Below are positions 47,761 through 56,639 of a stretch of DNA of 64,000 bases, piece after piece. The stretch is from Amphibacillus marinus (GTDB lineage: Bacteria; Bacillota; Bacilli; Bacillales; Amphibacillaceae). Below the pieces are notes generated by a model. It was not told the DNA's origin. It saw only the letters and a program-made list of their open reading frames with translations, and made no database searches. The number at the start of each line of letters is the position of its first letter. Within the stretch, counting starts at the first letter, position 1. The stretch is from positions 61,736-125,735 of the forward strand of contig NZ_FODJ01000009.1 of the NCBI RefSeq assembly GCF_900110345.1. Reading direction: 5' to 3'. A program made the position numbers and the translations under genes.

Positions 47761-47973
47761 ATGCTTGTCTTAACACGTAAGCTTAAGCAAAAAATTCAAA
47801 TTGGCGATGAGATTGAAATTGAAGTTCTGGCGATTGATGGTGAGCAAATTAAGCTTGGTATTACTGCTCCAAAAGAAATTGATGTTCATCGTCACGAAAT
47901 TTACCAAGCAATCATTGAGGAAAATACCAAAGCTGCCAGCGTTCCATCAAGTTTTGGTGACTTCCTCAAATAA
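47761..47973 (+). CDS. csrA: Carbon storage regulator CsrA
   Basis: A 70 aa RNA-binding translational repressor of flagellin. [34 protein letters not shown] is the conserved beta-sheet core, and [16 protein letters not shown] carries the RNA-contact and helix region. The longer C-terminal tail fits the Gram-positive CsrA type that binds FliW. The ATG at 47761 follows a ribosome site inside the fliW end (GCGGGTGAAG). Confidence 0.96.
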   Translation: MLVLTRKLKQKIQIGDEIEIEVLAIDGEQIKLGITAPKEIDVHRHEIYQAIIEENTKAASVPSSFGDFLK

Positions 47974-47998
47974 TTTTTATTTTTTTACGAAAAACTAT

Positions 47999-48025
47999 TA
48001 AACATCTCTCGACCTAATCCGATAT
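47999..48025 (+). promoter_or_regulatory. SigD promoter of hag
   Basis: TAAA (47999-48002), 15 bases, TCCGATAT (48018-48025): one mismatch in the -10 to the SigD consensus. About 90 bases of leader follow before the ATG. Confidence 0.88.
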
Positions 48026-48082
48026 AATTAGTACAGACTGATCATGGTGAGGGACGGCCGCTCGCGCTATGGTTGGTTAAAC

Positions 48083-48118
48083 CCACAAGGATGTGGACAA
48101 ACACAACTCAAGGAGGAA
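48083..48118 (+). promoter_or_regulatory. CsrA-binding sites in the hag leader
   Basis: Hairpin CCACA-AGGA-TGTGG (48083-48096) displays AGGA in its loop, the ideal CsrA target. A second site, CAAGGAGGAA (48110-48119), is the Shine-Dalgarno itself. The pair matches the two-site CsrA repression of hag known in B. subtilis. Confidence 0.82.
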
Positions 48119-48125
48119 TTTTATT

Positions 48126-48935
48126 ATGATTATTAACAATAATATCCCTGCGTTAAATACTCACCGTCAATTGGGTATTAACCAAGGAAACTTACAAAAA
48201 TCTATGGAGAAATTATCTTCAGGTCTCCGTATCAACCGTGCTGGTGATGACGCTGCAGGTCTTGCAATCTCTGAAAAAATGCGCGCTCAAATCCGCGGTT
48301 TAGACCAAGCGAGCCGTAACGCTCAAGATGGTATCTCTTTAATCCAAACTGCTGAAGGTGCACTTGACGAAACGCACTCAATCCTTCAACGTATGCGTGA
48401 ATTGGCAGTACAGTCTTCGAATGATACAAATACTGAAGCAGATCGTGCTGAGTTACAAAAAGAGGTTGCTGCTTTACAAGAAGAAATCACAAGAATTGCA
48501 GAGACTACTGAATTCAATACTCAGAACCTTTTAGGTGGTGAATTGGAAGTTACATTCCATATCGGTGCTAATGAAGGTCAAGCAATCCAAGTATCTATTG
48601 AAGATATGACAGCTGAAGGGTTAGGCGTTAATGCAATTGCTATTGAAACACAAGAAGGTGCTGATGCAGCGATTACAACTATCCAAGAAGCAATTGATTT
48701 AGTATCTGCTCAGCGATCTGCATTAGGTGCTGTTCAAAACCGTTTAGAGCATACGATTGCTAACTTAGATAACTCATCTGAGAACTTGTCAGCTGCTGAA
48801 TCACGGATTCGTGACGTAGATATGGCGAAAGAAATGATGGAGATGACAAAAGCTAACATTCTTTCTCAAGCATCTCAATCAATGTTAGCTCAAGCTAACC
48901 AAATGCCACAATCAGTTCTTCAGTTACTAGGTTAA
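48126..48935 (+). CDS. hag: Flagellin (major)
   Basis: Filament subunit of 269 aa. The ATG at 48126 lies behind AAGGAGGAA and gives [42 protein letters not shown] and the C-terminal [26 protein letters not shown]...VLQLLG form the D0/D1 core. The variable domain is very short, so Ser/Thr modification sites are few. It has its own SigD promoter, CsrA-controlled leader and terminator. The four-gene modification-like cassette begins 209 bases downstream. Confidence 0.97.
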   Translation: MIINNNIPALNTHRQLGINQGNLQKSMEKLSSGLRINRAGDDAAGLAISEKMRAQIRGLDQASRNAQDGISLIQTAEGALDETHSILQRMRELAVQSSNDTNTEADRAELQKEVAALQEEITRIAETTEFNTQNLLGGELEVTFHIGANEGQAIQVSIEDMTAEGLGVNAIAIETQEGADAAITTIQEAIDLVSAQRSALGAVQNRLEHTIANLDNSSENLSAAESRIRDVDMAKEMMEMTKANILSQASQSMLAQANQMPQSVLQLLG

Positions 48936-48952
48936 TATTTTAATTAATAAGA

Positions 48953-48981
48953 AAGACTCTAGATTTCTAGAGTCTTTTTTA
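48953..48981 (+). terminator. Terminator of hag
   Basis: AAGACTCTAGA / TCTAGAGTCTT stem, 2-base loop, six Ts. Confidence 0.9.
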
Positions 48982-49143
48982 TTCAATAAAATGACTGGTA
49001 TTATAAACTGATTAAGTGTTATTTTAGCGATTATTTGTAAATATTAAAATATTATTAATATTAAAGCCTACATAGCTTTTAGTATTAAAAAGCATGCAAC
49101 TAATTTAAAAGTAAAGCTTTAATTTAAAACTGAGGTGCAAGAA

Positions 49144-51669
49144 ATGACTAGTAAGAATCTGCAGCAAATTAAACAAGTGATAAATATTACCAATACAGTA
49201 ATCGATGCTGTTGAGCATCTACAGAAGCAACTTAAAGCTAAAGACTTTAAAAATTCGGTAGTTATTTTTAGCAGTATTGTAGAAGGTTTTAAATCCTTAG
49301 AACCAATTCTTAAATCATTGGATAATAACGTACTTAGTTATAATAAAAAAATAAATAAAGCAATACTATTAATAGCCAAATCTCTTGAACAGTACAATTT
49401 CACAAAATCGATAGAGGTCATTCAATTTAACTTGTCTCCTAACTTAAAGAAAATAAAAAACTTGCTAGGTGAAACTATAGAATATCCCACTAGTAAACTA
49501 ACGATAGGTGTTTATCATGATATGGTTAACCCAGTTGATTTATATACAGAAGATAGAATAAATGCACTTGTACATGAAGCCGAAATTCAAGATACAAGTA
49601 TATTCTTCTTTTCTTCATCGGATGTTGATTTCGATGCAAAAAAAATAAATGGACTTTTTGTTACAAAAGAAGAAAGAGCTTATCAAGAAGTTAATTTTCC
49701 AACTATTGTTCACAATATTGGGTTAACACAAAAACAAAGGCAATCACTAACTGAACGAAAGCTGAGAAGGGAAATTTTGTTTACTAGCTTTTCACTTGGA
49801 AATAAACTGTTTCTACCTAAAATAATGCTGGAAAACAGAAAATTTGCTGAGTTACTGGTGCCCTTTAAAATAATAAATAATAAAGATATTCTTCTAAATT
49901 TTCTTAATGAAAATAATACCGGAGTTATAAAACCAATTTTAGGAAGACAAGGTCAAAGAATCTTTTTTGTTAACAAAAAAGAAAATAAATATGTAATAAA
50001 AGATCATAAAAAAGAATTCATCTTAAGTAAAGATGCCTTTAATCAATGGGTAGATGATAATAAAATTGTATCTAAAATGCAGTTTATGATTCAACGGTAT
50101 GTTAAGGCAAGGACTAAAGAAAATAAGCCTTTTGATATAAGAGCTCATATGCAAAAAAATAAAGAAGGTAAATGGGTAATTACAAAGATTTATCCAAGAA
50201 TAGGAAGCTCCGAAAGCATACTTAGTAATATTAGTCGAGGTGGCTACACAGAAGACTTAAAGGAATTTTTAAACAAGGAATTTAGTGATGACGGAGAAAA
50301 GCACTACAATGATTTATTGAAGTTATCCACTGAATTAACAGAGCATTTAGATAAATTATATAATTTTTCCCTAGATGAGCTTGGTCTAGACATTACTATT
50401 GACGAAAATGGACGTTTTTGGCTTCATGAGGTAAATAACGGACCACAATCCACTTATCATGAAAAAGAACGTGCCGTAAATACAATTGGATATGCTAAAT
50501 ATGTTGCAGAGAATGGGATACTCAACACTAATCAGTATCAAAAACTATCGTTCTCAAAGAATCAATTTAATTCAACAACTACTCAGTACCCGTATTATCA
50601 AAAGACAGAAGATATGCGAATTGGCATGTTAGTGCCCGATAATGAAGTTGATGAGTTGACCGTAGCATGTGCCTATGTTGCTACTTACGAAAGAACAGAT
50701 CTGTTTTATTTCGCTCCCTCCGATATAGATTTTGAAACAATGTTGATACGTGGGCATTTTTATAAGAATAATGAGTGGAAGAGTGAAATTGTTGAATACC
50801 CTGATGTTATCTATGATCGATTAAGATTAAGAGGTGTAAGTAAATACCAGAAAATTTATGAAGAACTTGAAGGTATTCCTATTACCAATAAATTCTATGG
50901 GAATTCAATAAGTAAGCTTGATGTCTATGAAAAATTGTCTAAAGTTAACGAGATAGATCATTATATTATTCCTTACCGAAAAATAGAAAGAATTAAAGAT
51001 GTTTATCATTTTATTGATAAGTATGGCTCAATCATAATTAAACCTGAAGTTGGGTCCTTTGCAAAAGGTGTTCATTATGTTGAAATGATTAATCATGATG
51101 ATTATTTAGTAGTTGAAGGAGAAAATAAAAGACATTTAAGCGACGGTGAAATGACAAATTATTTTAGAGGCTTAATTAAGAAAGGGACATTTATTGTCCA
51201 AAAGTATATTAAAACCCGTACAAAAGAAGGTAATCCGTTTGATATACGTGCTCATATGATTAAAAATGGAAAAGGAGAATGGGATTACGCAATAATATAT
51301 CCAAGGATTGGCTATAAATTTGCTACAATATCACCTTTAACAGAAGGTGGTCAAATTGGTAATTTAAAAGGTTTTATTAAAAGAACATATTCGGATCGGG
51401 AATATGACAATTTTATAAAGTCTATAAAAGAGATGACTAAATCTATTGCTGTTAATTTTGAGAAAATGTTTGAGCACAATATTAATGAACTTGCTTTTGA
51501 TATTGCGATTGATGGGGATAAAAATCTACATTTAATAGAGATTAATGTAAACAAGCCGGGAGTCCTTTATCATGAATTTGATGTTGCAAAGTTAGTTATA
51601 CCTTATTGTAAATATATATTTAAAAAGGAAAAAGGTCTAGAGTATGAAAAGCACAATGAGGTCCAATAA
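49144..51669 (+). CDS. Tandem YheC/YheD-type ATP-grasp protein with N-terminal helical domain
   Basis: An 841 aa protein. Residues 1-110 are a helical domain resembling the separate 106 aa protein at 56640-56960. Two homologous ATP-grasp modules follow, about 115-455 and 480-830. Each has a family core: KARTKENKPFDIRAHMQKN...IYPRIG and EVNNGPQ in the first; KTRTKEGNPFDIRAHMIKN...IYPRIG and EINVNKPG in the second. YheC/YheD proteins are otherwise linked to the spore coat. ATP-grasp enzymes usually ligate a carboxylate to an amine, so an amino-acid or peptide ligation is plausible, but the substrate is unknown. ATG 49144 has GAGGTG 6 bases upstream. The coding is more AT-rich than the flanking flagellar genes. 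Confidence 0.82.
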   Translation: MTSKNLQQIKQVINITNTVIDAVEHLQKQLKAKDFKNSVVIFSSIVEGFKSLEPILKSLDNNVLSYNKKINKAILLIAKSLEQYNFTKSIEVIQFNLSPNLKKIKNLLGETIEYPTSKLTIGVYHDMVNPVDLYTEDRINALVHEAEIQDTSIFFFSSSDVDFDAKKINGLFVTKEERAYQEVNFPTIVHNIGLTQKQRQSLTERKLRREILFTSFSLGNKLFLPKIMLENRKFAELLVPFKIINNKDILLNFLNENNTGVIKPILGRQGQRIFFVNKKENKYVIKDHKKEFILSKDAFNQWVDDNKIVSKMQFMIQRYVKARTKENKPFDIRAHMQKNKEGKWVITKIYPRIGSSESILSNISRGGYTEDLKEFLNKEFSDDGEKHYNDLLKLSTELTEHLDKLYNFSLDELGLDITIDENGRFWLHEVNNGPQSTYHEKERAVNTIGYAKYVAENGILNTNQYQKLSFSKNQFNSTTTQYPYYQKTEDMRIGMLVPDNEVDELTVACAYVATYERTDLFYFAPSDIDFETMLIRGHFYKNNEWKSEIVEYPDVIYDRLRLRGVSKYQKIYEELEGIPITNKFYGNSISKLDVYEKLSKVNEIDHYIIPYRKIERIKDVYHFIDKYGSIIIKPEVGSFAKGVHYVEMINHDDYLVVEGENKRHLSDGEMTNYFRGLIKKGTFIVQKYIKTRTKEGNPFDIRAHMIKNGKGEWDYAIIYPRIGYKFATISPLTEGGQIGNLKGFIKRTYSDREYDNFIKSIKEMTKSIAVNFEKMFEHNINELAFDIAIDGDKNLHLIEINVNKPGVLYHEFDVAKLVIPYCKYIFKKEKGLEYEKHNEVQ

Positions 51670-52405
51670 TCAAGAGTTAATGAGCTTAAGCAAAATACAG
51701 AAAAGATTATTTACGATACTACAAGAAATAGATACCATTTTTATGGAACATGAAATTCCATATGTTTTAAGCTTTGGTACATTGCTAGGTGCAGTTAGAC
51801 ACAAAGGTTTCATCCCTTGGGATGATGATCTCGATTTACATATTCCAGAAGACTATTTTGATACTGCAATGATGCTTTTAAAGGAGAAGTTAAAAGACAA
51901 CTATTATGTAACTAATCAAAAAACGGATAGTTTGTCATGGGATATTGATGCAAGGCTTAGAGATAAAAAAACACAAATATTAGATTATGAGGATAATAAT
52001 GGATTATTTATTGATTTTTTTAAGATTAAAAAAATTAGTAAGCTAAACCGCTTAAATTATACGCTTTTAAAAAAGATTACTCATAAGCTTAATGGAAAAT
52101 TTACAAATAATAATCCCTTAAATCAATCTTTATATAAAACACTGTTTAATTTATTCAAGATATTGTATGGGCTAACAGAAGTTTGTAGTTTTAAAAAGTA
52201 TTTAGTAATTAGTGATCGAAACCTAGGAGGTACATATAAGCAGAAGGATGTGTATCCATTCGTGGAGGTTACTTTTTGTGGGAAATCATTTAAAGCCCCT
52301 AAGAACTATCATTTTGTTTTGAAAGACCTATACAAAAATTATATGGTCCTTCCCAACGAACAGGATCGAGCCAAGCATTTCACCAAGTGCATCTGGAAAG
52401 GATAG
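51644..52405 (+). CDS. LicD-family phosphotransferase
   Basis: A 253 aa LicD protein. The signature SFGTLLGAVRHKGFIPWDDD (followed by LDL) contains the GTLLG nucleotidyltransferase-fold motif and metal-binding aspartates; FIDFFKI follows. LicD enzymes move phosphorylcholine or similar phospho-groups from a CDP-linked donor to surface polymers. It starts inside the last 26 bases of the ATP-grasp gene, so the two are translationally coupled. Together with the nucleotidyltransferase two genes downstream it makes a LicC/LicD-like activation and transfer pair; the donor may be something other than choline. Confidence 0.88.
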   Translation: MKSTMRSNNQELMSLSKIQKRLFTILQEIDTIFMEHEIPYVLSFGTLLGAVRHKGFIPWDDDLDLHIPEDYFDTAMMLLKEKLKDNYYVTNQKTDSLSWDIDARLRDKKTQILDYEDNNGLFIDFFKIKKISKLNRLNYTLLKKITHKLNGKFTNNNPLNQSLYKTLFNLFKILYGLTEVCSFKKYLVISDRNLGGTYKQKDVYPFVEVTFCGKSFKAPKNYHFVLKDLYKNYMVLPNEQDRAKHFTKCIWKG

Positions 52406-52410
52406 GTAAA

Positions 52411-53463
52411 ATGACATTATTTACAGTTGGGCCAGTAGAGATGGATAAAAATATCCTTGAATTATCGTCCCAGCAGGTGCCATATTTTCGTACGCCAGAA
52501 TTTAGTAATATTACAATTGATTTGGATAGACTTCTCAAAAAAACAATAGGAACTGTGAGTGATTCAAAACTAGCTATTCTAACAAGCTCTGGGACGGGGG
52601 CAATGGAAGCTGCTGTTATAAATGTGTTTGACCATACAGATAAGTTGCTCATTGTTAACGGTGGTGGCTTTGGTGCAAGATTTGCTGAGATATGTGCTGT
52701 GCACAATATCCCGTTTGAAGAGCTAAATCTTCCTTATGGAGAGACACTTTCACAGGGACATTTAGAACAATTCCAAAACAAATATTTTACTGGATTGCTC
52801 GTAAATATACACGAAACATCTACAGGGCAATTATATTCTATTCAACTTCTATCAAATTTCTGTAAGAAAAATAATCTAATTCTTGTGGTAGATGCGATAA
52901 GCTCATATCTAGCTGATCCATTTGAAATGGATAAATATTCAATAGATGTAACCATCCTAAGTTCGAACAAAGGTCTAGCTGTTGCTCCTGGACTTTCATT
53001 TGTAATTGTAAATCAAAAGACGCATACTAGGATGGAGGGTGTTGCTAACAAATCTTTTTACTTTAATTTGTCAAAATATTTTGTTGATGTTGAAAGAGGT
53101 CAAACACCTTATACACCAGCGGTATCAACTATTTTGCAAGCACATAAACGCTTAGAATATATAGATAAAATAAGCCTTGAAAACTACTTGAATGAGATTA
53201 GAGATCGAGCTGTTTTCTTTAGAGATAAGCTTGATTTAGACAGGTATAGCATACCCGAATATCCATTATCAAATATTATGACACCAGTTATCTGTCCAAA
53301 AGATAATGCTGAAAAAATATATGAAACACTAAAAGAAAAGTATCAAATAATGGTTAATCCTATCGGTGGAGAGTTGCAACATAAACTTTTGCGAATAGGT
53401 CATGTTGGTTCTATTACTTATGAAGAAATTGATCGCTTACTTAGTATATTGAACAAAATTTGA
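52411..53463 (+). CDS. Class V aminotransferase, AEP/alanine-glyoxylate transaminase type
   Basis: A 350 aa PLP enzyme of the AGXT/PhnW group. It begins MTLFTVGPVEMDKNILE, has LTSSGTGAMEAAV (PLP phosphate), VNIHETSTGQLY, VVDAISSYLADPFEMD (PLP pyridine Asp) and SSNKGLAVAPGLSFV with the Schiff-base Lys near 186. PhnW-like members make or use 2-aminoethylphosphonate, but no PEP mutase is present in the window, so the amine product is unproven. ATG 52411 follows GGATAGG. It lies five bases after the licD stop and directly before the nucleotidyltransferase. Confidence 0.83.
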   Translation: MTLFTVGPVEMDKNILELSSQQVPYFRTPEFSNITIDLDRLLKKTIGTVSDSKLAILTSSGTGAMEAAVINVFDHTDKLLIVNGGGFGARFAEICAVHNIPFEELNLPYGETLSQGHLEQFQNKYFTGLLVNIHETSTGQLYSIQLLSNFCKKNNLILVVDAISSYLADPFEMDKYSIDVTILSSNKGLAVAPGLSFVIVNQKTHTRMEGVANKSFYFNLSKYFVDVERGQTPYTPAVSTILQAHKRLEYIDKISLENYLNEIRDRAVFFRDKLDLDRYSIPEYPLSNIMTPVICPKDNAEKIYETLKEKYQIMVNPIGGELQHKLLRIGHVGSITYEEIDRLLSILNKI

Positions 53464-53477
53464 AAGTTGGAGAAAAT

Positions 53478-54185
53478 ATGAGGGTAATTATAATGGCAGC
53501 AGGTTGCGGTACAAGAATTAGTAATGATATTAATGAAATTCCAAAGAGCACTTTAAAGATTGGTAAAGATTCATTAATACGTAATACTATTAAGCTCTTT
53601 CTTGAAAATGCATATGAAGTTTGTATTGTTGTTGGATATAAAAAGGAAATGATCTTAAAAGAAATAGATGACCTTCCAATTACAGTAGTTTATAATCCTT
53701 TTTATAAATTAACCAACAGTATTGCTTCGCTGTGGTTTGCTAGAAGCTTTCTTGTAGATGAAGAGACTATAATTATGAATGGTGACGTTTATATAGAGCA
53801 AGATCTAATTGATTTTTTACTAAATGAAAAAAGATCACCAACCATGCTTGTGGATGCTAAAAGAAAAACAATTGGCGATTTCTTCTTTGAATATAAGAAT
53901 AGTCGTCTAATAAGTTATGGTAAAGAATTACCACTTGAGTCTAGGACAGGCGAATATGTTGGAATTGCTAAATTATCAGGTGAGTTTATTGATGTTTTTA
54001 AAAGAAAACTTGAAATTATCATTGATTCAGGTCATTATAACGAGTGGTGGGAGCAGGTTCTCTATGATTTATCTGATTCTGGACAAGAGGTTTATGTAAG
54101 TGATATAGGTAATCGTTTTTGGTCTGAAATTGATCAAATTGAGGATTATCAATACATACAAGACTATCTTCTTAGCAAGATATAA
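53478..54185 (+). CDS. LicC/PntC-like nucleotidyltransferase
   Basis: A 235 aa sugar-nucleotidyltransferase-fold protein. MRVIIMAAGCGTRISNDINEIPKSTLKIG is the NTP-binding loop with the conserved Lys; PFYKLTNSIASLWFAR is characteristic of cytidylyltransferases of the LicC/PntC type; IIMNGDVYIE carries the metal Asp, and FWSEIDQIEDYQYI closes the family. It probably activates a phospho-amino alcohol or phosphonate as a CMP derivative for LicD. ATG 53478 has TTGGAG 6 bases upstream; the start lies 14 bases after the aminotransferase stop. Last gene of the four-gene cassette. Confidence 0.85.
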   Translation: MRVIIMAAGCGTRISNDINEIPKSTLKIGKDSLIRNTIKLFLENAYEVCIVVGYKKEMILKEIDDLPITVVYNPFYKLTNSIASLWFARSFLVDEETIIMNGDVYIEQDLIDFLLNEKRSPTMLVDAKRKTIGDFFFEYKNSRLISYGKELPLESRTGEYVGIAKLSGEFIDVFKRKLEIIIDSGHYNEWWEQVLYDLSDSGQEVYVSDIGNRFWSEIDQIEDYQYIQDYLLSKI

Positions 54186-54406
54186 GCATATTCCTTTTCC
54201 TTCAGTTTATGATATCTATAAATGTTTAAAAAACTTAAAATAATTAATGCAGCTAATTTACAGCACTTTTTTATAAATCGTGTTCTAAACTAGCTGTTTT
54301 TTTAATTATGTTGTTAAAATGTCAATAAGGAATAAAATTTTATTGATATTCAATAAATAATTTATTAATATAGACTATAATAAATAAATCTTTAACGAGG
54401 TGCACA

Positions 54407-54889
54407 ATGAAATTTACGCCAACATTATTCCTAAAGCTAACCACATTCGTCTTAGGTGGATTAGTCCTAATCTTTCTCTTGCTCTGGCTGCCCGTGCAGC
54501 TAAATCAATTAACCGCTAGTTATTTGGAGGATATTGCACGGTATTATCCAATACCAGTTCTAGTGGGTATCTATCTCTCAGCCATTCCATTTTTTATCGC
54601 ACTTTTTAATGCTTACCGCTTAGTTCACTATATTGAACAGCAGCAAGCCTTTTCCGAAGCTGCTGTGAAGGCACTAACTCGAATTAAGCACTGTGCTCTG
54701 TTCATTATTTGCCTTTATGTCATTGGTGTGATTTGGTTAGGCTTGTTAGGCGTGTTATTTAAAACAGTTGCTGTTTTTGCGATTACGATTGTTTTTGTTA
54801 CGCTTGTACTTATTTTCTTTGCGTCTGTACTACAAGAACTACTGCGCCATGCGCTTGCGATAAAAGCAGAAAATGAATTGACGATTTGA
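54407..54889 (+). CDS. yoaS: YoaS-like DUF2975 membrane protein
   Basis: A 160 aa membrane protein with four hydrophobic spans (about 10-30, 45-70, 100-120, 125-145) and the family segment YRLVHYIEQQQAFSEAAVKALTRIKHCAL. It matches the DUF2975/YoaS group. As in B. subtilis it is paired with a small Cro/CI-type regulator (yozG), here 9 bases downstream. GAGGTGC precedes the ATG. Function unknown. Confidence 0.87.
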   Translation: MKFTPTLFLKLTTFVLGGLVLIFLLLWLPVQLNQLTASYLEDIARYYPIPVLVGIYLSAIPFFIALFNAYRLVHYIEQQQAFSEAAVKALTRIKHCALFIICLYVIGVIWLGLLGVLFKTVAVFAITIVFVTLVLIFFASVLQELLRHALAIKAENELTI

Positions 54890-54898
54890 GGTGATGGA

Positions 54899-55111
54899 AT
54901 GGCGATAATAGTGAATGTTGATGTGATGCTGGCGAAGCGAAAGATGTCGGTAACCGAACTGACAGAGAAGGTCGGCATTACCATGGCCAATCTATCTATT
55001 TTAAAAAACGGCAAGGCAAAGGCAGTTAGGTTTTCGACTTTGGAAGCTATTTGCAAGGCTTTGGATTGCCAGCCGGGTGATTTATTAGAATACCGCAGTG
55101 ATCAAGATTAG
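54899..55111 (+). CDS. yozG: YozG-like Cro/CI-family DNA-binding protein
   Basis: A 70 aa helix-turn-helix protein: VDVMLAKRKMSVTELTEKVGITMANLSILKNGKAKAVRFSTLEAICKALDCQPGDLLEY, the whole HTH_26 type domain. It is the usual partner of DUF2975 proteins (yoaS-yozG), and likely regulates this small unit. GAGGTG precedes the ATG. Confidence 0.9.
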   Translation: MAIIVNVDVMLAKRKMSVTELTEKVGITMANLSILKNGKAKAVRFSTLEAICKALDCQPGDLLEYRSDQD

Positions 55112-55135
55112 AGAAACTGCTATTGGGGGAGAAAC

Positions 55136-55675
55136 ATGAGTTTTACATTACAGTTTTACATGGGTGTGTTGGCTATGATCCTAATTATGGTCTGTAAAAA
55201 TAAAGTTATTAGTATGATAATTAGAGAACGTTCACTTGCTCATAAGTTAGCAGAGAAGAATTGGTTTCAATCATTTTGGCTAGCTGGTGGGCTTGTCTTT
55301 CTTGTTAATGCAAGTCTGTTCTTTGCTGCCGCTCTGCTAGCAAATCTGCTATTTGTAATTAATATTCCTTACGTGCATAATATTTTGATGATTAGTGTTG
55401 TGATTGTAAGTCTCTATGTTTGGAGTGTATGTAATCGAGCATGGTCAGGGTCAAAGCGTAACCGACTCAAGTTAGGTTTGATTGGTAGCAGCTTCTACCT
55501 TGGTTTATTTTGCTATTCTTCTTTTCAATATTTTACAGTGAAGCCATCTTATCCAGGTGAGGATACGTTTATGATGACATTTGCTTGGTTAGCTGTGAGT
55601 ATGACCACAATCATTGCAGCATTAGCCTGTTTTATCTTTACAGGATTTAGTAAAGCCGATCATACAAAAAAGTGA
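55136..55675 (+). CDS. Four-span membrane protein of unknown function
   Basis: A 179 aa protein with four to five hydrophobic segments (about 5-25, 48-75, 82-102, 115-135, 148-170) and a basic loop (GSKRNRLK). No motif recognised. It follows yozG by 24 bases behind GGGGGAG, so it probably belongs to the same transcript. It precedes the SigD promoter of the second flagellin. Confidence 0.65.
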   Translation: MSFTLQFYMGVLAMILIMVCKNKVISMIIRERSLAHKLAEKNWFQSFWLAGGLVFLVNASLFFAAALLANLLFVINIPYVHNILMISVVIVSLYVWSVCNRAWSGSKRNRLKLGLIGSSFYLGLFCYSSFQYFTVKPSYPGEDTFMMTFAWLAVSMTTIIAALACFIFTGFSKADHTKK

Positions 55676-55720
55676 TAAAAGTCACGATTCAAATTTCTTA
55701 TAAAGTGGCTAACATTTACT

Positions 55721-55746
55721 TTAAAAAAGTTAAACCAAGCCGATAT
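55721..55746 (+). promoter_or_regulatory. SigD promoter of the second flagellin
   Basis: GCCGATAT (55739-55746) is a perfect SigD -10. A TAAA/TTAA element lies 13-14 bases upstream, one or two bases short of the standard spacing. Confidence 0.7.
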
Positions 55747-55776
55747 TAGAATAAAGACGGTGGGGAGTTGATGGAC

Positions 55777-56610
55777 ATGCGCATTAACCATAATGGGGCA
55801 GCGTTAGCCGCTTATCGGAGTATGTCTCAGCATTATGCGTTGGCGCAGCGTTCAATGTTGAGACTGTCAACGGGTAAGCGGATTAATCGTGCTGCCGATG
55901 ATCCTGCAGGATTGGCCATTTCTGAAAAAATGCGTGCACAAATTCGTGGCTTAAATATGGCTGTTCGTAATGCTCAGGACGGTATTTCATTGTTACAGAC
56001 TGCTGAGGGAGCCATAAATGAAGGTCATGCTATTTTGCAACGGATGCGCGAATTAAGTGTTCAGGCGGCAACAGGTACCTACTCTGATTCAGAGCGGCAG
56101 GACTTGCAATATGAATTAAACCAATTGCGTGAGGCATTAACAGAGATCGGATTAAATACTGAATTTAACAAACAACCTTTATTAAATGGTGAATTTGCAG
56201 ATAAGAAAATTCAGGTTGGCGCAAATGCGGGTCAACATATGTCAATATCAATTGGTAATGTGACCGCGCTTGGCTTAGGCGTGAATGAGATTGATATCTC
56301 AACACAAGAAGGTGCCGATGCCGCAATTGGGATTCTAGATGAAGCGATCAATCGTGCCTCGTCGGAACGCTCGCGGATAGGCGCACAACAAAACCGGCTT
56401 GAGCATACAATTAATAATTTAACGACGATGGCAGAGAACTTAACGGCTGCAGAATCAAGAATTCGCGATGCTGATATGGCGAAGGAAATGATGATGTATA
56501 CCAAGCATAGTATGCTTGCTCAAGTTGCGCAGACAATGATGGCGCAGGCTATGCAACAGCAACAAAGTGTTCTTCAGCTATTGCAAATGACCTTTAATCC
56601 GAAGAAATAG
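55777..56610 (+). CDS. Second flagellin
   Basis: A flagellin paralogue of 277 aa. ATG 55777 lies 9 bases after GGGGAG and gives MRINHNGAALAAYRSM, closer to the B. subtilis Hag N-terminus (MRINHN) than the major flagellin here. D0/D1 core parts are conserved: [24 protein letters not shown] and AESRIRDADMAKEMMMYTKHSMLAQVAQTMM. Oddly, it runs eight residues beyond the usual LQLL end (to NPKK), and is Met/Gln-rich there. Same length class as hag, with a short variable domain. It may be a minor filament protein, cap-proximal or alternative subunit. Confidence 0.93.
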   Translation: MRINHNGAALAAYRSMSQHYALAQRSMLRLSTGKRINRAADDPAGLAISEKMRAQIRGLNMAVRNAQDGISLLQTAEGAINEGHAILQRMRELSVQAATGTYSDSERQDLQYELNQLREALTEIGLNTEFNKQPLLNGEFADKKIQVGANAGQHMSISIGNVTALGLGVNEIDISTQEGADAAIGILDEAINRASSERSRIGAQQNRLEHTINNLTTMAENLTAAESRIRDADMAKEMMMYTKHSMLAQVAQTMMAQAMQQQQSVLQLLQMTFNPKK

Positions 56611-56639
56611 ATTTTTGATAAAAGATTGGTGTGTAGTAA

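Noticed and set aside
49144..54185. Polysaccharide capsule or teichoic acid locus as the explanation of the cassette
   Set aside because: No glycosyltransferase, flippase or polymerase is present; position between flagellins favours flagellar modification, though LicD alone could still act on teichoic acid.
54715..55056. 113-codon open frame antisense to yoaS-yozG
   Set aside because: It covers two recognised genes on the other strand and lacks a ribosome site.
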